Origin: JAHQVI01 sp963749875
GTDB taxonomy: Bacteria; Pseudomonadota; Alphaproteobacteria; Rhizobiales; Rhodomicrobiaceae
Direction: 5' to 3'
Assembly (NCBI GenBank): GCA_963749875.1
Contig: CAVVOX010000002.1
Span: 992,001-1,056,000, forward strand
DNA: 64,000 nt
Below are positions 56,687 through 64,000 of the stretch, in pieces (the first letter of the stretch is position 1; each line of letters begins with the position of its first letter). Both the position numbers and the translations under genes were made by a program. Under the pieces are notes generated by a model. It did no database searches. It was not told the origin of the DNA and saw only the letters and a list, made by a program, of their open reading frames with translations.

Positions 56687-58873
56687 TCAGGGAAGGTTCA
56701 AGGGCAGGCCGGGCGAAAAGGAAAGCATCGTGTAAGATAGCCGGCCATTATCAAACCACGCCTCGATTTTGACGGGGCCACGCAAACGGTCCACTTGACA
56801 GGTCAGCCGCTGCGGCAGCGCTTTGCTCGGCATTATCGGCTTCGTCTCAATCGTCAGCAGTTGGGTGCCGTCGGCGGGCGTGGCCGTGCAACGGCACGTC
56901 AAGCGTGACAGCTTAGGCTGATAGACCAGGGCCAACAGCTTGTACCAGGCATCGAACCCCGTGGGCGGAAGAGGGAACGGCTCATGCCAGACTGTGCCTT
57001 CGATAGCCGCATAGGGGACCGATGGAGTTGAGAGCGCGATAAGTTTCAGCAAGGGACAGCGCGGTTCGCGCACGGCAAGAATGCGCCATGCATCGACATC
57101 GATATAGGTTACGAGCTGGCCTTTGCGCGATGAGAAGAGATGCCGGCCATAGTCATCGACCGAGATTCCGATGCTGACTGCATCGCCGGTCCTGTGTCCG
57201 CGAAACTGCCGGGGAATTGCGCCGTCGGCTTCGATCTGCCAGACGGCCGAGCCGGGCGCGATGCTGGCGAGCACGGCATGGACGCGCGGATTATTCTGGG
57301 CGGGAGCGATCAGGGAGCCGGCCTCCGGCAAGCCCGTTGCGTGCCAGCACTGCGATTCCGGCGCGGGCTCACCGGATACAGACATGAAATTCGCCAGGCG
57401 GAACGGCATGGTAGGCGAGCCCGGTTCGCGTGAAACCTGGGCTTGAAGATGGAGATGCGGGGTTGGCGAACGGCCCGAATTTCCGACTTCTCCGAGATAG
57501 GTGCCGACTTCCACGCGTCCGCCGGTGACGGCGACCGATCCTTGCCGCAGGTGAGCCAGCAAGGCCCACCCGCCGTGATCAAGACGGATAATGACGTGAT
57601 TGCCCCAATTGTCGGCGAAGTTCGAGACACCGAGCGGATTATCCGGCACGTCGTTCCTGATACCGTCGATAATGCCGCCGGCCGGGGCGTAGACCGGCGC
57701 TCCCCAGATTGCATTGCTGGCCTCGACGGCAGTGGTCGCCGGGCGCTGAAAATCCAGCGCGTGACGCCACAATCCTGTGTGGCTGTACTTTCCCCCGAAG
57801 CCTTGTGCGATGGTGACGGTTCCGAGGACCGGGACGATGAAAAGCGGCTCTCCCCAGCCGAAGCGCTCGGTCCGATTGAGCCGGTTCCATAGCGCCCTTT
57901 CGGGAGGCAGATTGAGTTCCGTGTTGCGCTGAAACCGTAGATTCAACGACAGTGCGGCGATGCCGATTGAGATCGATAGGGCGGCGGGAATCGGCAGAAA
58001 GGCGTAGGCGGATCCCGGTACCAGGAATTGGAAATAGGCTGCAAGTGCTGCCGCTCCCGCACCGAGGACGATAGCCATATAGACCAGTGTCAGTCCGGGC
58101 AGAAAAAAAGTGGCGCCGAGGAGGGCCGATGCCAGGAAATAATTGTGAGCCGCGAGCAGCCAGAGATAATTCAATCCCAGACGCTCCAGGAAAAGCCCCA
58201 TACATATTCCTGCAATCCAGCCCAGGACCCCGGACAGGAACATCACCCGCGACCATAATAGAAACGCAAGAGCCACAAGAGTGCCGACCTCGGGTCTCGG
58301 CAGGAAAACCAGCATTCCCAGTGATCGAAAGAACGAGTTGAGCCAACCCAGGGCGTCCGCGGGGCGTGGCCAGTGAAGCGTGGCCTGCAGCGCACTTTCC
58401 GTCCAGGCCGGAAAAATCGTGAACATGACCGCGCCCACCAGACAATAGCCCCACTGCAAAGGCGGGAGTACGTTCAATCCCCATACGAGCGCGGCGGTCA
58501 CGAAGGATGCAAAGACTGACGCAACGATCGTAACGATCAGCTTGATTTCCAGCGGGAGCGGGACGGCCGTTGTGGCCCAGGCGACGGCAATCGAAGCGAA
58601 AATGGCATTGGCGCGCATCAATCCGCCGCGCGTCACCGTCTCGCTGGCCCCGATGAGCCAGGCGACGATGTCGGCAACGAATAGGCCCATGATGACATGG
58701 ATCGGAAAACGAATATCGTGCGCGATCGCCAGCCAGAGAATGGTGCCGATCCAGGGCGATCTGATCAGAAAGGCATTGCCTAATTCTGCCGCCAGGAACG
58801 ATAGCCAGGCCGGCGGGCCGCTTCCGGCCGAGCTGAACCGGGAAGTAAATCGTCGTTCACCGATCGCGGCCAT
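56687..58873 (-). CDS. Urea-transporter-like membrane domain fused to an M23 metallopeptidase
   Basis: About 728 residues in two parts. Residues about 20-300 contain roughly ten membrane spans in two repeats like the urea transporter (UT) fold: LGNAFLIRSPWIGTILWLAI and MRANAIFASIAVAW, then WLNSFFRSLGMLVFLPRPEV and GLNYLWLLAAHNYFLASALL. Residues about 340-510 are an M23 (LytM-type) domain with zinc-ligand motifs RHALDF and HLHLQAQV, and DNWGNHVIIRLDHGGWALLA and VGNSGRSPTPHLHLQ. The last 220 residues are unassigned and beta-rich. M23 enzymes cut glycine-containing or cross-link peptide bonds. The start at 58873 has an AGAGGA site. It overlaps the PLP enzyme gene by 17 bp, last of the four coupled genes. 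Confidence 0.75.
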   Translation of the reverse strand: MAAIGERRFTSRFSSAGSGPPAWLSFLAAELGNAFLIRSPWIGTILWLAIAHDIRFPIHVIMGLFVADIVAWLIGASETVTRGGLMRANAIFASIAVAWATTAVPLPLEIKLIVTIVASVFASFVTAALVWGLNVLPPLQWGYCLVGAVMFTIFPAWTESALQATLHWPRPADALGWLNSFFRSLGMLVFLPRPEVGTLVALAFLLWSRVMFLSGVLGWIAGICMGLFLERLGLNYLWLLAAHNYFLASALLGATFFLPGLTLVYMAIVLGAGAAALAAYFQFLVPGSAYAFLPIPAALSISIGIAALSLNLRFQRNTELNLPPERALWNRLNRTERFGWGEPLFIVPVLGTVTIAQGFGGKYSHTGLWRHALDFQRPATTAVEASNAIWGAPVYAPAGGIIDGIRNDVPDNPLGVSNFADNWGNHVIIRLDHGGWALLAHLRQGSVAVTGGRVEVGTYLGEVGNSGRSPTPHLHLQAQVSREPGSPTMPFRLANFMSVSGEPAPESQCWHATGLPEAGSLIAPAQNNPRVHAVLASIAPGSAVWQIEADGAIPRQFRGHRTGDAVSIGISVDDYGRHLFSSRKGQLVTYIDVDAWRILAVREPRCPLLKLIALSTPSVPYAAIEGTVWHEPFPLPPTGFDAWYKLLALVYQPKLSRLTCRCTATPADGTQLLTIETKPIMPSKALPQRLTCQVDRLRGPVKIEAWFDNGRLSYTMLSFSPGLPLNLP

Positions 58874-60320
58874 TGATTGTCCTCTGCGCATCTCGCTGTT
58901 GCCCGCTTAGATGCGATGGGAGAAATTCGAGCCGGTCGATATCGTCAAAAACTTCTCTGCGACGGATGAGCTGGGGGGTTCCGTCTTCGCTAATCAGCGC
59001 GGCAGCCGGCCGGTAAAAAATGAATTGCATCGCTTGGGCAAGATTGTAGGCCCCGACAGGATGCAGCGTCAGGATGTCACCAATATCGAGCATTGGCAGA
59101 TCGACGGTCTCGCGGATGATGTCGATGGCCATGCACAGATCGCCGTAAAGCCGTGTCGGCAGGATCTGTGAATTGATCAGCTTGGCGGGGGATACCCCGA
59201 TTTCGAACCATGCCGCGGTATACAGAAGATTGATGCCGGCATCGAGCACTAGGCCGCGTTTGATCGTGTCCTGGAGAATTTGCCACTCTTTCGCGGCCAT
59301 GGCGGACAGATCACTCCCGGCAGGCGGCGGGCGGTTGTGACCTTTCACCGCGATCACCGTCGCCAGCAGATAACCCGCCTCGTCGACGACATGGCGCCCG
59401 AGCTCCATGCGCAGTAACGGCTTCTTCTTTTCGGGAAGCCCGTTCAGGACACTTGTAATGGCCTCGGCATATTCCTCGACCGGCCTTACGAGATGATCGG
59501 ACGCGATCATGCCATGCAGCAGACTGTTTGACGGGAGCCCGCCACCCAGGTTGACGCAGGTAACCAGATGCCGTTCTTCGCGGTGGAGGTGCTCTCTTAA
59601 CGCAATGATCTTCTGCGTTGCGATCCGATAGGCCTCCGGGGCCAGGATATAAGTGCCGATATGCGTATGGATCGTATGGAGCACCAGATTCCGGTTCCGG
59701 ATCACACGGGCCGCCGCCCGCAGCGCCTCTCCATTTGCGAGAGCAAATCCGAATTTGGACCAGACCGGCCGAACCCCCGCATCGAGCCATATGCGGATTC
59801 CGACCTCGATCGGCTCGCTTTGTTTCTCGGCGATCTTCTCGATGCGGTCCAGCTCGTCCCAATTGTCGATCTGAATCAGGGCCCGCTCGTTTATTGCCTG
59901 CTCAAGGAATTCCTGCGATTTGTGCGGGCCGTTGAAGATGATGTTCTTGCCGGGGACGCCGAGCTTGCGCGCCTTTTCATATTCCACATCGGACACGACC
60001 TCCGCGAACCACCCCTCGCTGTGAAAGATCTGGCAAATGGCATTGAGATTGTTGGTCTTATAAGACCAGGCGAAATTGCACTTCTTATAACGATTGCCGA
60101 ACGCCTCTTTCACCCTGCGTGCCTTCGTCCGCATGTCGTGCTCGGAAAACACGAACAAAGGCGAGCCGAACTCCCGCACGAGCCTGGACACCTCTACACC
60201 GTCGATTGAAGGAAGCGGAGGAACGTAGGCGCCTCGCGAATAATAATTGCGGTCGATCGCTGCTTCGGCGGAGCGGCCGAGATCTCCGGAAATCATGGGA
60301 GCCTCATAGCTTTGTGTCAT
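58857..60320 (-). CDS. Fold-III PLP-dependent decarboxylase (DAP/ornithine decarboxylase-like)
   Basis: 487 residues, group IV decarboxylase/alanine-racemase-like barrel. PLP-binding Lys in FAWSYKTNNLNAIC; HTIHTHIGTYI aligns with the HxGS-type phosphate region; CVNLGGGLPSNSLLH is the glycine loop; ELGRHVVDEAG replaces the usual EPGR; the active-site Cys region reads YGDLCMAIDII; the C-terminal Tyr is in PVGAYNLAQAMQF. It would decarboxylate a diamino-acid or a product-bound amino acid. Deviations from lysA suggest a different substrate. ATGA overlap with the ATP-grasp gene upstream gives tight coupling. Confidence 0.8.
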   Translation of the reverse strand: MTQSYEAPMISGDLGRSAEAAIDRNYYSRGAYVPPLPSIDGVEVSRLVREFGSPLFVFSEHDMRTKARRVKEAFGNRYKKCNFAWSYKTNNLNAICQIFHSEGWFAEVVSDVEYEKARKLGVPGKNIIFNGPHKSQEFLEQAINERALIQIDNWDELDRIEKIAEKQSEPIEVGIRIWLDAGVRPVWSKFGFALANGEALRAAARVIRNRNLVLHTIHTHIGTYILAPEAYRIATQKIIALREHLHREERHLVTCVNLGGGLPSNSLLHGMIASDHLVRPVEEYAEAITSVLNGLPEKKKPLLRMELGRHVVDEAGYLLATVIAVKGHNRPPPAGSDLSAMAAKEWQILQDTIKRGLVLDAGINLLYTAAWFEIGVSPAKLINSQILPTRLYGDLCMAIDIIRETVDLPMLDIGDILTLHPVGAYNLAQAMQFIFYRPAAALISEDGTPQLIRRREVFDDIDRLEFLPSHLSGQQRDAQRTINGRDR

Positions 60321-61402
60321 TGGACGACCTCTTCTGCCATCGCGGGCGAATCCGCATCATAGTTGCCATAGCTGGACAGCTTGGCGAGTTCGGCAATGTC
60401 AGCCACCAGATCGATGCTGTGGCGGATGAACATTTGACCGGCGTCACAATTCTGGAGCCGCGTCTTTTCCCGCCCGAGCAGCATTTCGATGAGACGCACG
60501 GGCAGATTGCAGCCGAGCTGCGAGGGAAAATCGATCCAGGCCGGAAATCGCGGGTTGATCTCGAAAAGGGTGTGCGGCTGTCCGGGGACCTTCAAAAATT
60601 CGATCTCGAACGGACCGCTCCAGTTCAGTTTTTTGATGATGCGTTTTGCCAGCCGCATCATCTCCGGGTCGTCGACGACGATGCCGGCGAAGCCTTTTCC
60701 GCTCTTCGTCCGAAGCATTTTTCTGATGGTGCAATGACCGACGATCTCGCCTGCTTCGCTGGCCAATCCGAGCACGTCATATTCGTCGCCCATCAGGGCT
60801 TCCTGGACAAGAACGGGCCCGCCCCAGTTTCTGACGATCTTGTCGTATTTCTGAACGAGATCCGCAGGGGAATCGACAAGCCACGCCTCGTAATATCTGC
60901 CCTTGACATAGAGCGGATAGCCAATCTCCTCAGCGTACTGAATGAGAGAGGTTGCATTGTTCGCGGCAAAGGTCTTCGGGCTTGCGATCTTGTTGCGTTT
61001 GCAGAACTCGCTGAGTTTTTCCTTCGCGCGCTGCTCGAGCGCCGTCCGCCTTGGCAGCATTGCCATAATGCCGCGATCCTTCAGATCGGGGTAAATCGTC
61101 ATGAAGTTGGATAATTCGGAATCGAGGCAGGGGATCAGGACCTCAAATTTCTCCTTCTCCTGAATATGCAGAATGCGCTCTCGCAGGATCTCGGGTCCTT
61201 TTGCGTGGAACGGGAGCAGATAGGCCGAGTCGACCCGATCGAGACCGTGACCATAGAGGCCGCTCTCCAGCGGATCGTAGGACAGGCCGACAATGTGAAT
61301 ATCCGGGATAAGCCGCCGCAGACTTCGGATTACGGCTGCTCCGGGCTGCGGGTTATCGCCTCGATGAAGGCCCGTGACCGCAACAGAGAGAGGTCGTTTC
61401 AT
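60317..61402 (-). CDS. ATP-grasp carboxylate-amine ligase
   Basis: 361 residues. An N-terminal Rossmann-like domain (LSVAVTGLHRGDNPQPGAAV) precedes an ATP-grasp fold: PLYVKGRYYEAWLV (ATP-binding Lys), PVLVQEALMGDEYDVLGLA, and the Mg2+-binding pair in FEIEFLK and LFEINPRFPAWIDFP. It is similar in build to PylC/CarB-like and ATPgrasp_3 ligases, which join an amino group to an acyl-phosphate. It is probably the bond-forming enzyme of this locus; the substrates are unknown. It starts 5 bp after the PqqD-like gene stop. Confidence 0.8.
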   Translation of the reverse strand: MKRPLSVAVTGLHRGDNPQPGAAVIRSLRRLIPDIHIVGLSYDPLESGLYGHGLDRVDSAYLLPFHAKGPEILRERILHIQEKEKFEVLIPCLDSELSNFMTIYPDLKDRGIMAMLPRRTALEQRAKEKLSEFCKRNKIASPKTFAANNATSLIQYAEEIGYPLYVKGRYYEAWLVDSPADLVQKYDKIVRNWGGPVLVQEALMGDEYDVLGLASEAGEIVGHCTIRKMLRTKSGKGFAGIVVDDPEMMRLAKRIIKKLNWSGPFEIEFLKVPGQPHTLFEINPRFPAWIDFPSQLGCNLPVRLIEMLLGREKTRLQNCDAGQMFIRHSIDLVADIAELAKLSSYGNYDADSPAMAEEVVQ

Positions 61403-61407
61403 CGATC

Positions 61408-61701
61408 TTATGGCCCGCTATCATCGACAAGGTCCAGCGAGCGGATCTCGGACAAGAAGAACTCAACGTCTCTCGTCGCTCTCGTATGGTCGCCGCCCGA
61501 TTGTTTTTCGACAATCTCCGCCAATTGATCTTCGTTCCGACCCTCGATCAGAGCCTTTAAGAGGGAGCCCGCAATTGGGGTAAGGCGGTAAAACCTCCCG
61601 CCAACCGTGTCGAGTACAAACTGGTCGCCATAAAATCGTAGCTTTGGAATACGCCCCTTACGCTTTTGCTGCTTTCTCCCCTCATGCCCACCATTCTGCA
61701 T
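61408..61701 (-). CDS. PqqD-like small protein (RRE-type)
   Basis: 97 residues. A basic N-terminus (HEGRKQQKRKGRIPK) is followed by a PqqD-type winged domain: QFVLDTVGGRFYRLTPIAGS, LLKALIEGRNEDQLAEIVEK, ending FFLSEIRSLDLVDD. PqqD domains bind leader peptides of ribosomally made peptides and present them to modifying enzymes. Here no radical-SAM gene follows; an ATP-grasp ligase does. First gene of the four-gene unit; an AT-rich stretch upstream (61740-61860) should contain its promoter. Confidence 0.72.
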   Translation of the reverse strand: MQNGGHEGRKQQKRKGRIPKLRFYGDQFVLDTVGGRFYRLTPIAGSLLKALIEGRNEDQLAEIVEKQSGGDHTRATRDVEFFLSEIRSLDLVDDSGP

Positions 61702-62192
61702 AGACTGACTCCACCGAGCTTTCCACTTGGCCTTTGTCTGCAGACTAACATTTCATTACATCTAAGCCGTTAACTTTTTGATTTCATTTCAACAGTTTAA
61801 CTCTTTTAACATTGTGTGAATTCTCAAGTAGATGTACGTCGATGATCAGTCCCCGATCTTCTTAAATCGGGCCCTTATGCCAATGGAATGGGGGTGATCC
61901 GCCACCCCGGAACTGGATCGAGTGGAATTGGTTGGGGCGATCGCGATGATGGCCGCCGCGCAAATGCTGATTTACCGACGCTATTTCTTTCATCTGGGGC
62001 AGGGCAAGACCAACTGACGGAACACGCCATCGATTCCGGGGAGCCTTGCAGGGCGAGCGGCCAGGGGATCGATATCGTCCTGTTTGCAATGCTCGCTGTC
62101 CTGCTTTTCGCCGCGTCACTGTTTCTGGGACACGGCCTGGGTCTCCTGCGCTGATGACCTCGTAGCATCCGCGATCGTGCCTTCGACGGAGC
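61702..62192. other. 490-bp intergenic region, promoter of the PqqD/ATP-grasp operon
   Basis: 61740-61860 is strongly AT-rich against the local background and faces the PqqD-like gene. An 88-codon plus-strand frame at 61888-62154 ends in a single hydrophobic segment (GIDIVLFAMLAVLLFAASLF) but lacks a ribosome site and any recognised family. It is mentioned here and not called as a gene. Confidence 0.45.
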
Positions 62193-62888
62193 TCAGCTCG
62201 CCTTGTCGGCAGGCTTCGTCTTGGTCGTCGTCACCTTCTCCTGCGGAACCTTTATATCCGGGATCCTGGCAAGGATCTGTCTGGCCGCTGCCTGCCCTTG
62301 CTTCTGCTGATCGGCGCTCAGCGTCTGCTCCAGCTTGTCCCGCATGGCCGTTCCGTTCCCATCATTGCGCACGACGGCGGCCGCATAATAGGCATAGGCC
62401 TTGACCGGATCAGCCGGACCGCCAAGACCGTGCTGGTTCATTTCGCCGAGACTGCGCAGCGCCGTTATATCGCCGGCGTCGGCTGCCTCTCCCAACCATT
62501 TGCGCGCCTTGGCGAAATCCTGCACGGTGATGTCGCCATACAGGTAAAGCAGCCCGAGCTGCCGGCTGGCGTCGGTATTTCCGGCCGCGGCGGCCTGCGT
62601 CAGCCATTTGACGGCCTTTCCGGCATCCGCTTTCACGCCGAGACCATAATGGTACATCTCGCCAAGGCGGTAGGTTGCCGCCGTATCGCCCTGCTTTGCG
62701 AGTTTCGAGTAGAGGTCTAACGCCAGCTTGTCGTTGCCGCGCTGAATCGCTTCGTTGGCAATCTGCTTTTCATACACAGGATCGTGCTTGATAACGGCGG
62801 CCCATCTTGCTCCGACCAGATAGCTGCCGGCCACGAGCGCCATCACCGCCATCGCGAGGCCGACGACCTTCCAGTTCATCTTCTCCAT
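62193..62888 (-). CDS. Sel1-like repeat protein, membrane-anchored
   Basis: 231 residues. A single N-terminal membrane anchor (VVGLAMAVMALVAGSYLVGA) is followed by three to four Sel1-type repeats of about 36 residues (AATYRLGEMYHYGLGVKADA, DASRQLGLLYLYGDITVQDF, TALRSLGEMNQHGLGGPADP) and a lysine-rich tail. Sel1 proteins act as periplasmic or membrane scaffolds. It lies 3 bp after the DUF302 gene and so is probably in one operon with it and the dehydrogenase. Confidence 0.82.
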   Translation of the reverse strand: MEKMNWKVVGLAMAVMALVAGSYLVGARWAAVIKHDPVYEKQIANEAIQRGNDKLALDLYSKLAKQGDTAATYRLGEMYHYGLGVKADAGKAVKWLTQAAAAGNTDASRQLGLLYLYGDITVQDFAKARKWLGEAADAGDITALRSLGEMNQHGLGGPADPVKAYAYYAAAVVRNDGNGTAMRDKLEQTLSADQQKQGQAAARQILARIPDIKVPQEKVTTTKTKPADKAS

Positions 62889-62891
62889 GGC

Positions 62892-63590
62892 TCACTCACC
62901 ACTCGATTGCTGTCCGAAACGGCCATTGGCGGAATTCTCCGCCTGCGACCGATCGAAGAAGGTGATGAGCTGGGGAATGATCGTTTTAAGAGCGATCATC
63001 TCGCGCTCCAGCTCACCCAGATGATCCAGGGACGAAGGCATGACATCCCTGGCCTTCGGCGGGGAAAGCAATCCCGCCACCTGCAACTGATAGATCACCG
63101 CGTCGAGGCGCTTCTCGAAGGCGCGAAGCGTTTCGTGAATGTCCTGCGGCTTATTCGACGCGGACGTGCCCCCGGCCTCGATCGACCTGGCCGTCTTGGC
63201 CGATGCCGCCGCTTTGAGCGCGCGCCGAAGATGCTTGCGCACGGCCGCCGCAAGCGGGTCGAGGGCCGGATTTTTGACCTGCGACATCGTCGCAACCGGA
63301 TCGACCGCCGCGGCCTCGATCACCTCGCCGCGTTGCTGAACCACGACATTGCATGGCAGCATCACGCCGATCATCGGCTCCGCCTCAAGCGCCTGTTCCG
63401 CATAATGCGGATGGCAGGCCCCGAGGATGCGATAGGGACGAAAGAGCGCGCCCGTCTTTGCTTTGAGAATGGCGGCGACATCGATCTCGCACAAGATGCC
63501 GAAACCTTCCGCCGCCAGCGCCTCCTTGATCTGGCGGACGGCCGCTTCGAAGGAAGGCGCCGTCAATGTCCGTTGCAGATAATAGGCCAT
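62892..63590 (-). CDS. DUF302 domain protein with C-terminal extension
   Basis: 232 residues. The first 125 residues match DUF302: IKEALAAEGFGILCEIDVAA, ILKAKTGALFRPYRILGACH, IGVMLPCNVVVQQRG and AAAVDPVATMSQV. The remaining 100 residues are helical and charged, with no domain I recognise. DUF302 proteins are small stand-alone domains often found with redox or lipid genes; the function is unknown. It starts 13 bp after the 3-hydroxybutyrate dehydrogenase stop. Confidence 0.82.
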   Translation of the reverse strand: MAYYLQRTLTAPSFEAAVRQIKEALAAEGFGILCEIDVAAILKAKTGALFRPYRILGACHPHYAEQALEAEPMIGVMLPCNVVVQQRGEVIEAAAVDPVATMSQVKNPALDPLAAAVRKHLRRALKAAASAKTARSIEAGGTSASNKPQDIHETLRAFEKRLDAVIYQLQVAGLLSPPKARDVMPSSLDHLGELEREMIALKTIIPQLITFFDRSQAENSANGRFGQQSSGE

Positions 63591-63603
63591 TCCCGACCTC
63601 CAT

Positions 63604-64000
63604 TCAGTTCATGAACCAGCCATGGCTGATCACGATGGATTGACCGGTCAGGGCGTTGGTATCGAAGCGGGCGAGGAAAACGGCAAGATCGGCAACATCC
63701 TGCATGGTCGTGAATTCCTTGTCGACCGTGCCGCCGAGCATGATGTCTTCGACGACCTGTTTTTCGGAAATGCCGAGATCTTTCGCCTGTTCGGGGATCT
63801 GCTTCTCGACGAGCGGCGTCTTGACGAATCCGGGACAGATCACATTCGAGCGCACGCCATGTCGAGCACCTTCTTTTGCCATGACGCGCGCGAGACCGAG
63901 AATGCCGTGCTTGGCCGCGACATACGCCGATTTCAGCGGCGAGGCTTCATGGCTGTGAACCGAGCCCATATAGATCAGCGAGCCGGATTTCTGTCTGTAC
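63604..64000 (-). CDS. 3-hydroxybutyrate dehydrogenase (partial)
   Basis: C-terminal 131 residues of an SDR; the 5' part lies beyond the window. It contains GSLIYMGSVHSHEASPLKSA, catalytic YVAAKHG (Tyr, Lys) and NVICPGFVKTPLVEKQIPEQ, and ends TGQSIVISHGWFMN, strongly reminiscent of BdhA, which oxidises (R)-3-hydroxybutyrate to acetoacetate in polyhydroxybutyrate breakdown. It heads the operon with DUF302 and Sel1 genes as far as can be seen. Confidence 0.82.
   Translation of the reverse strand, partial: YRQKSGSLIYMGSVHSHEASPLKSAYVAAKHGILGLARVMAKEGARHGVRSNVICPGFVKTPLVEKQIPEQAKDLGISEKQVVEDIMLGGTVDKEFTTMQDVADLAVFLARFDTNALTGQSIVISHGWFMN

Noticed and set aside
61557..61751. Short minus-strand frame overlapping the PqqD-like gene as a possible precursor peptide
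   Set aside because: It lies in another phase over the PqqD-like coding sequence, has no core-like repeat or ribosome site, and is most likely a shadow.
61888..62154. 88-codon plus-strand frame with a C-terminal hydrophobic segment
   Set aside because: No ribosome site, no family resemblance, and an N-terminal part of random-looking composition; kept only as a remark in the region entry.

Overview
The window is a GC-rich chromosomal segment from an alphaproteobacterium, most likely of the order Hyphomicrobiales (Rhizobiales). The grounds are a PhyR/NepR/EcfG general stress response locus with EcfG-type promoters (GGAAC-N16-CGTT), an Irr-type iron box, a BcsS-like protein, and palindromic intergenic repeats of the kind common in that group. 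No rRNA, tRNA or CRISPR array was seen. I make no genus call.

Layout. 1-2.6 kb: a truncated ABC exporter and a CPA2 cation/proton antiporter. 2.6-8.4 kb (minus): a cytochrome c, then a redox/nitrogen-oxide operon of two Vitreoscilla-type globins, a DUF3365 heme protein, a broken multiheme cytochrome c and a membrane-bound FAD/[2Fe-2S] oxidoreductase. 8.7-9.8 kb: an IS1595-type insertion sequence. 9.8-17.4 kb: a stress island with small membrane and stress proteins (DUF883, holin-like, DUF1328, PRC-barrel, CsbD), an HWE kinase, phyR, nepR, ecfG and a LigD-like end-joining polymerase that lacks its ligase domain. 17.4-19.6 kb: an H-NOX-GGDEF-EAL nitric-oxide/c-di-GMP protein. 20-25.2 kb: an imelysin/di-heme/imelysin/DUF1513 iron-acquisition operon. 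25.2-28.5 kb: a TetR regulator divergent from a Baeyer-Villiger monooxygenase and an SDR. 28.8-45 kb: a seven-gene minus-strand operon (glgE, treS-maltokinase, glgB, glgX, treZ, malQ, treY) that could run a complete trehalose/alpha-glucan cycle. 46.3-53.6 kb: a LacI regulator, a sugar ABC importer and an SMP-30 lactonase. 53.6-55.2 kb: an orphan oligopeptide-type binding protein. 55.7-61.7 kb: a BcsS-like protein, then the least familiar locus of the window, a PqqD-like protein, an ATP-grasp ligase, a fold-III PLP decarboxylase and a urea-transporter/M23-peptidase fusion. 61.7-64 kb: Sel1, DUF302 and 3-hydroxybutyrate dehydrogenase genes.

Several conserved genes (globin 1, the multiheme cytochrome, the H-NOX protein, glgX, glgB) are interrupted by single-base shifts. 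The number and even spread of these suggest base-level assembly error in at least some cases. The cytochrome carries additional lesions and may be a true pseudogene.

Themes. Three separate loci handle nitric oxide or heme redox chemistry. Stress genes next to phyR/ecfG carry promoter matches that tie them to the general stress response. The PqqD/ATP-grasp/PLP/UT-M23 operon looks like an uncharacterised system for making and moving or trimming an amino-acid-derived or peptide product.
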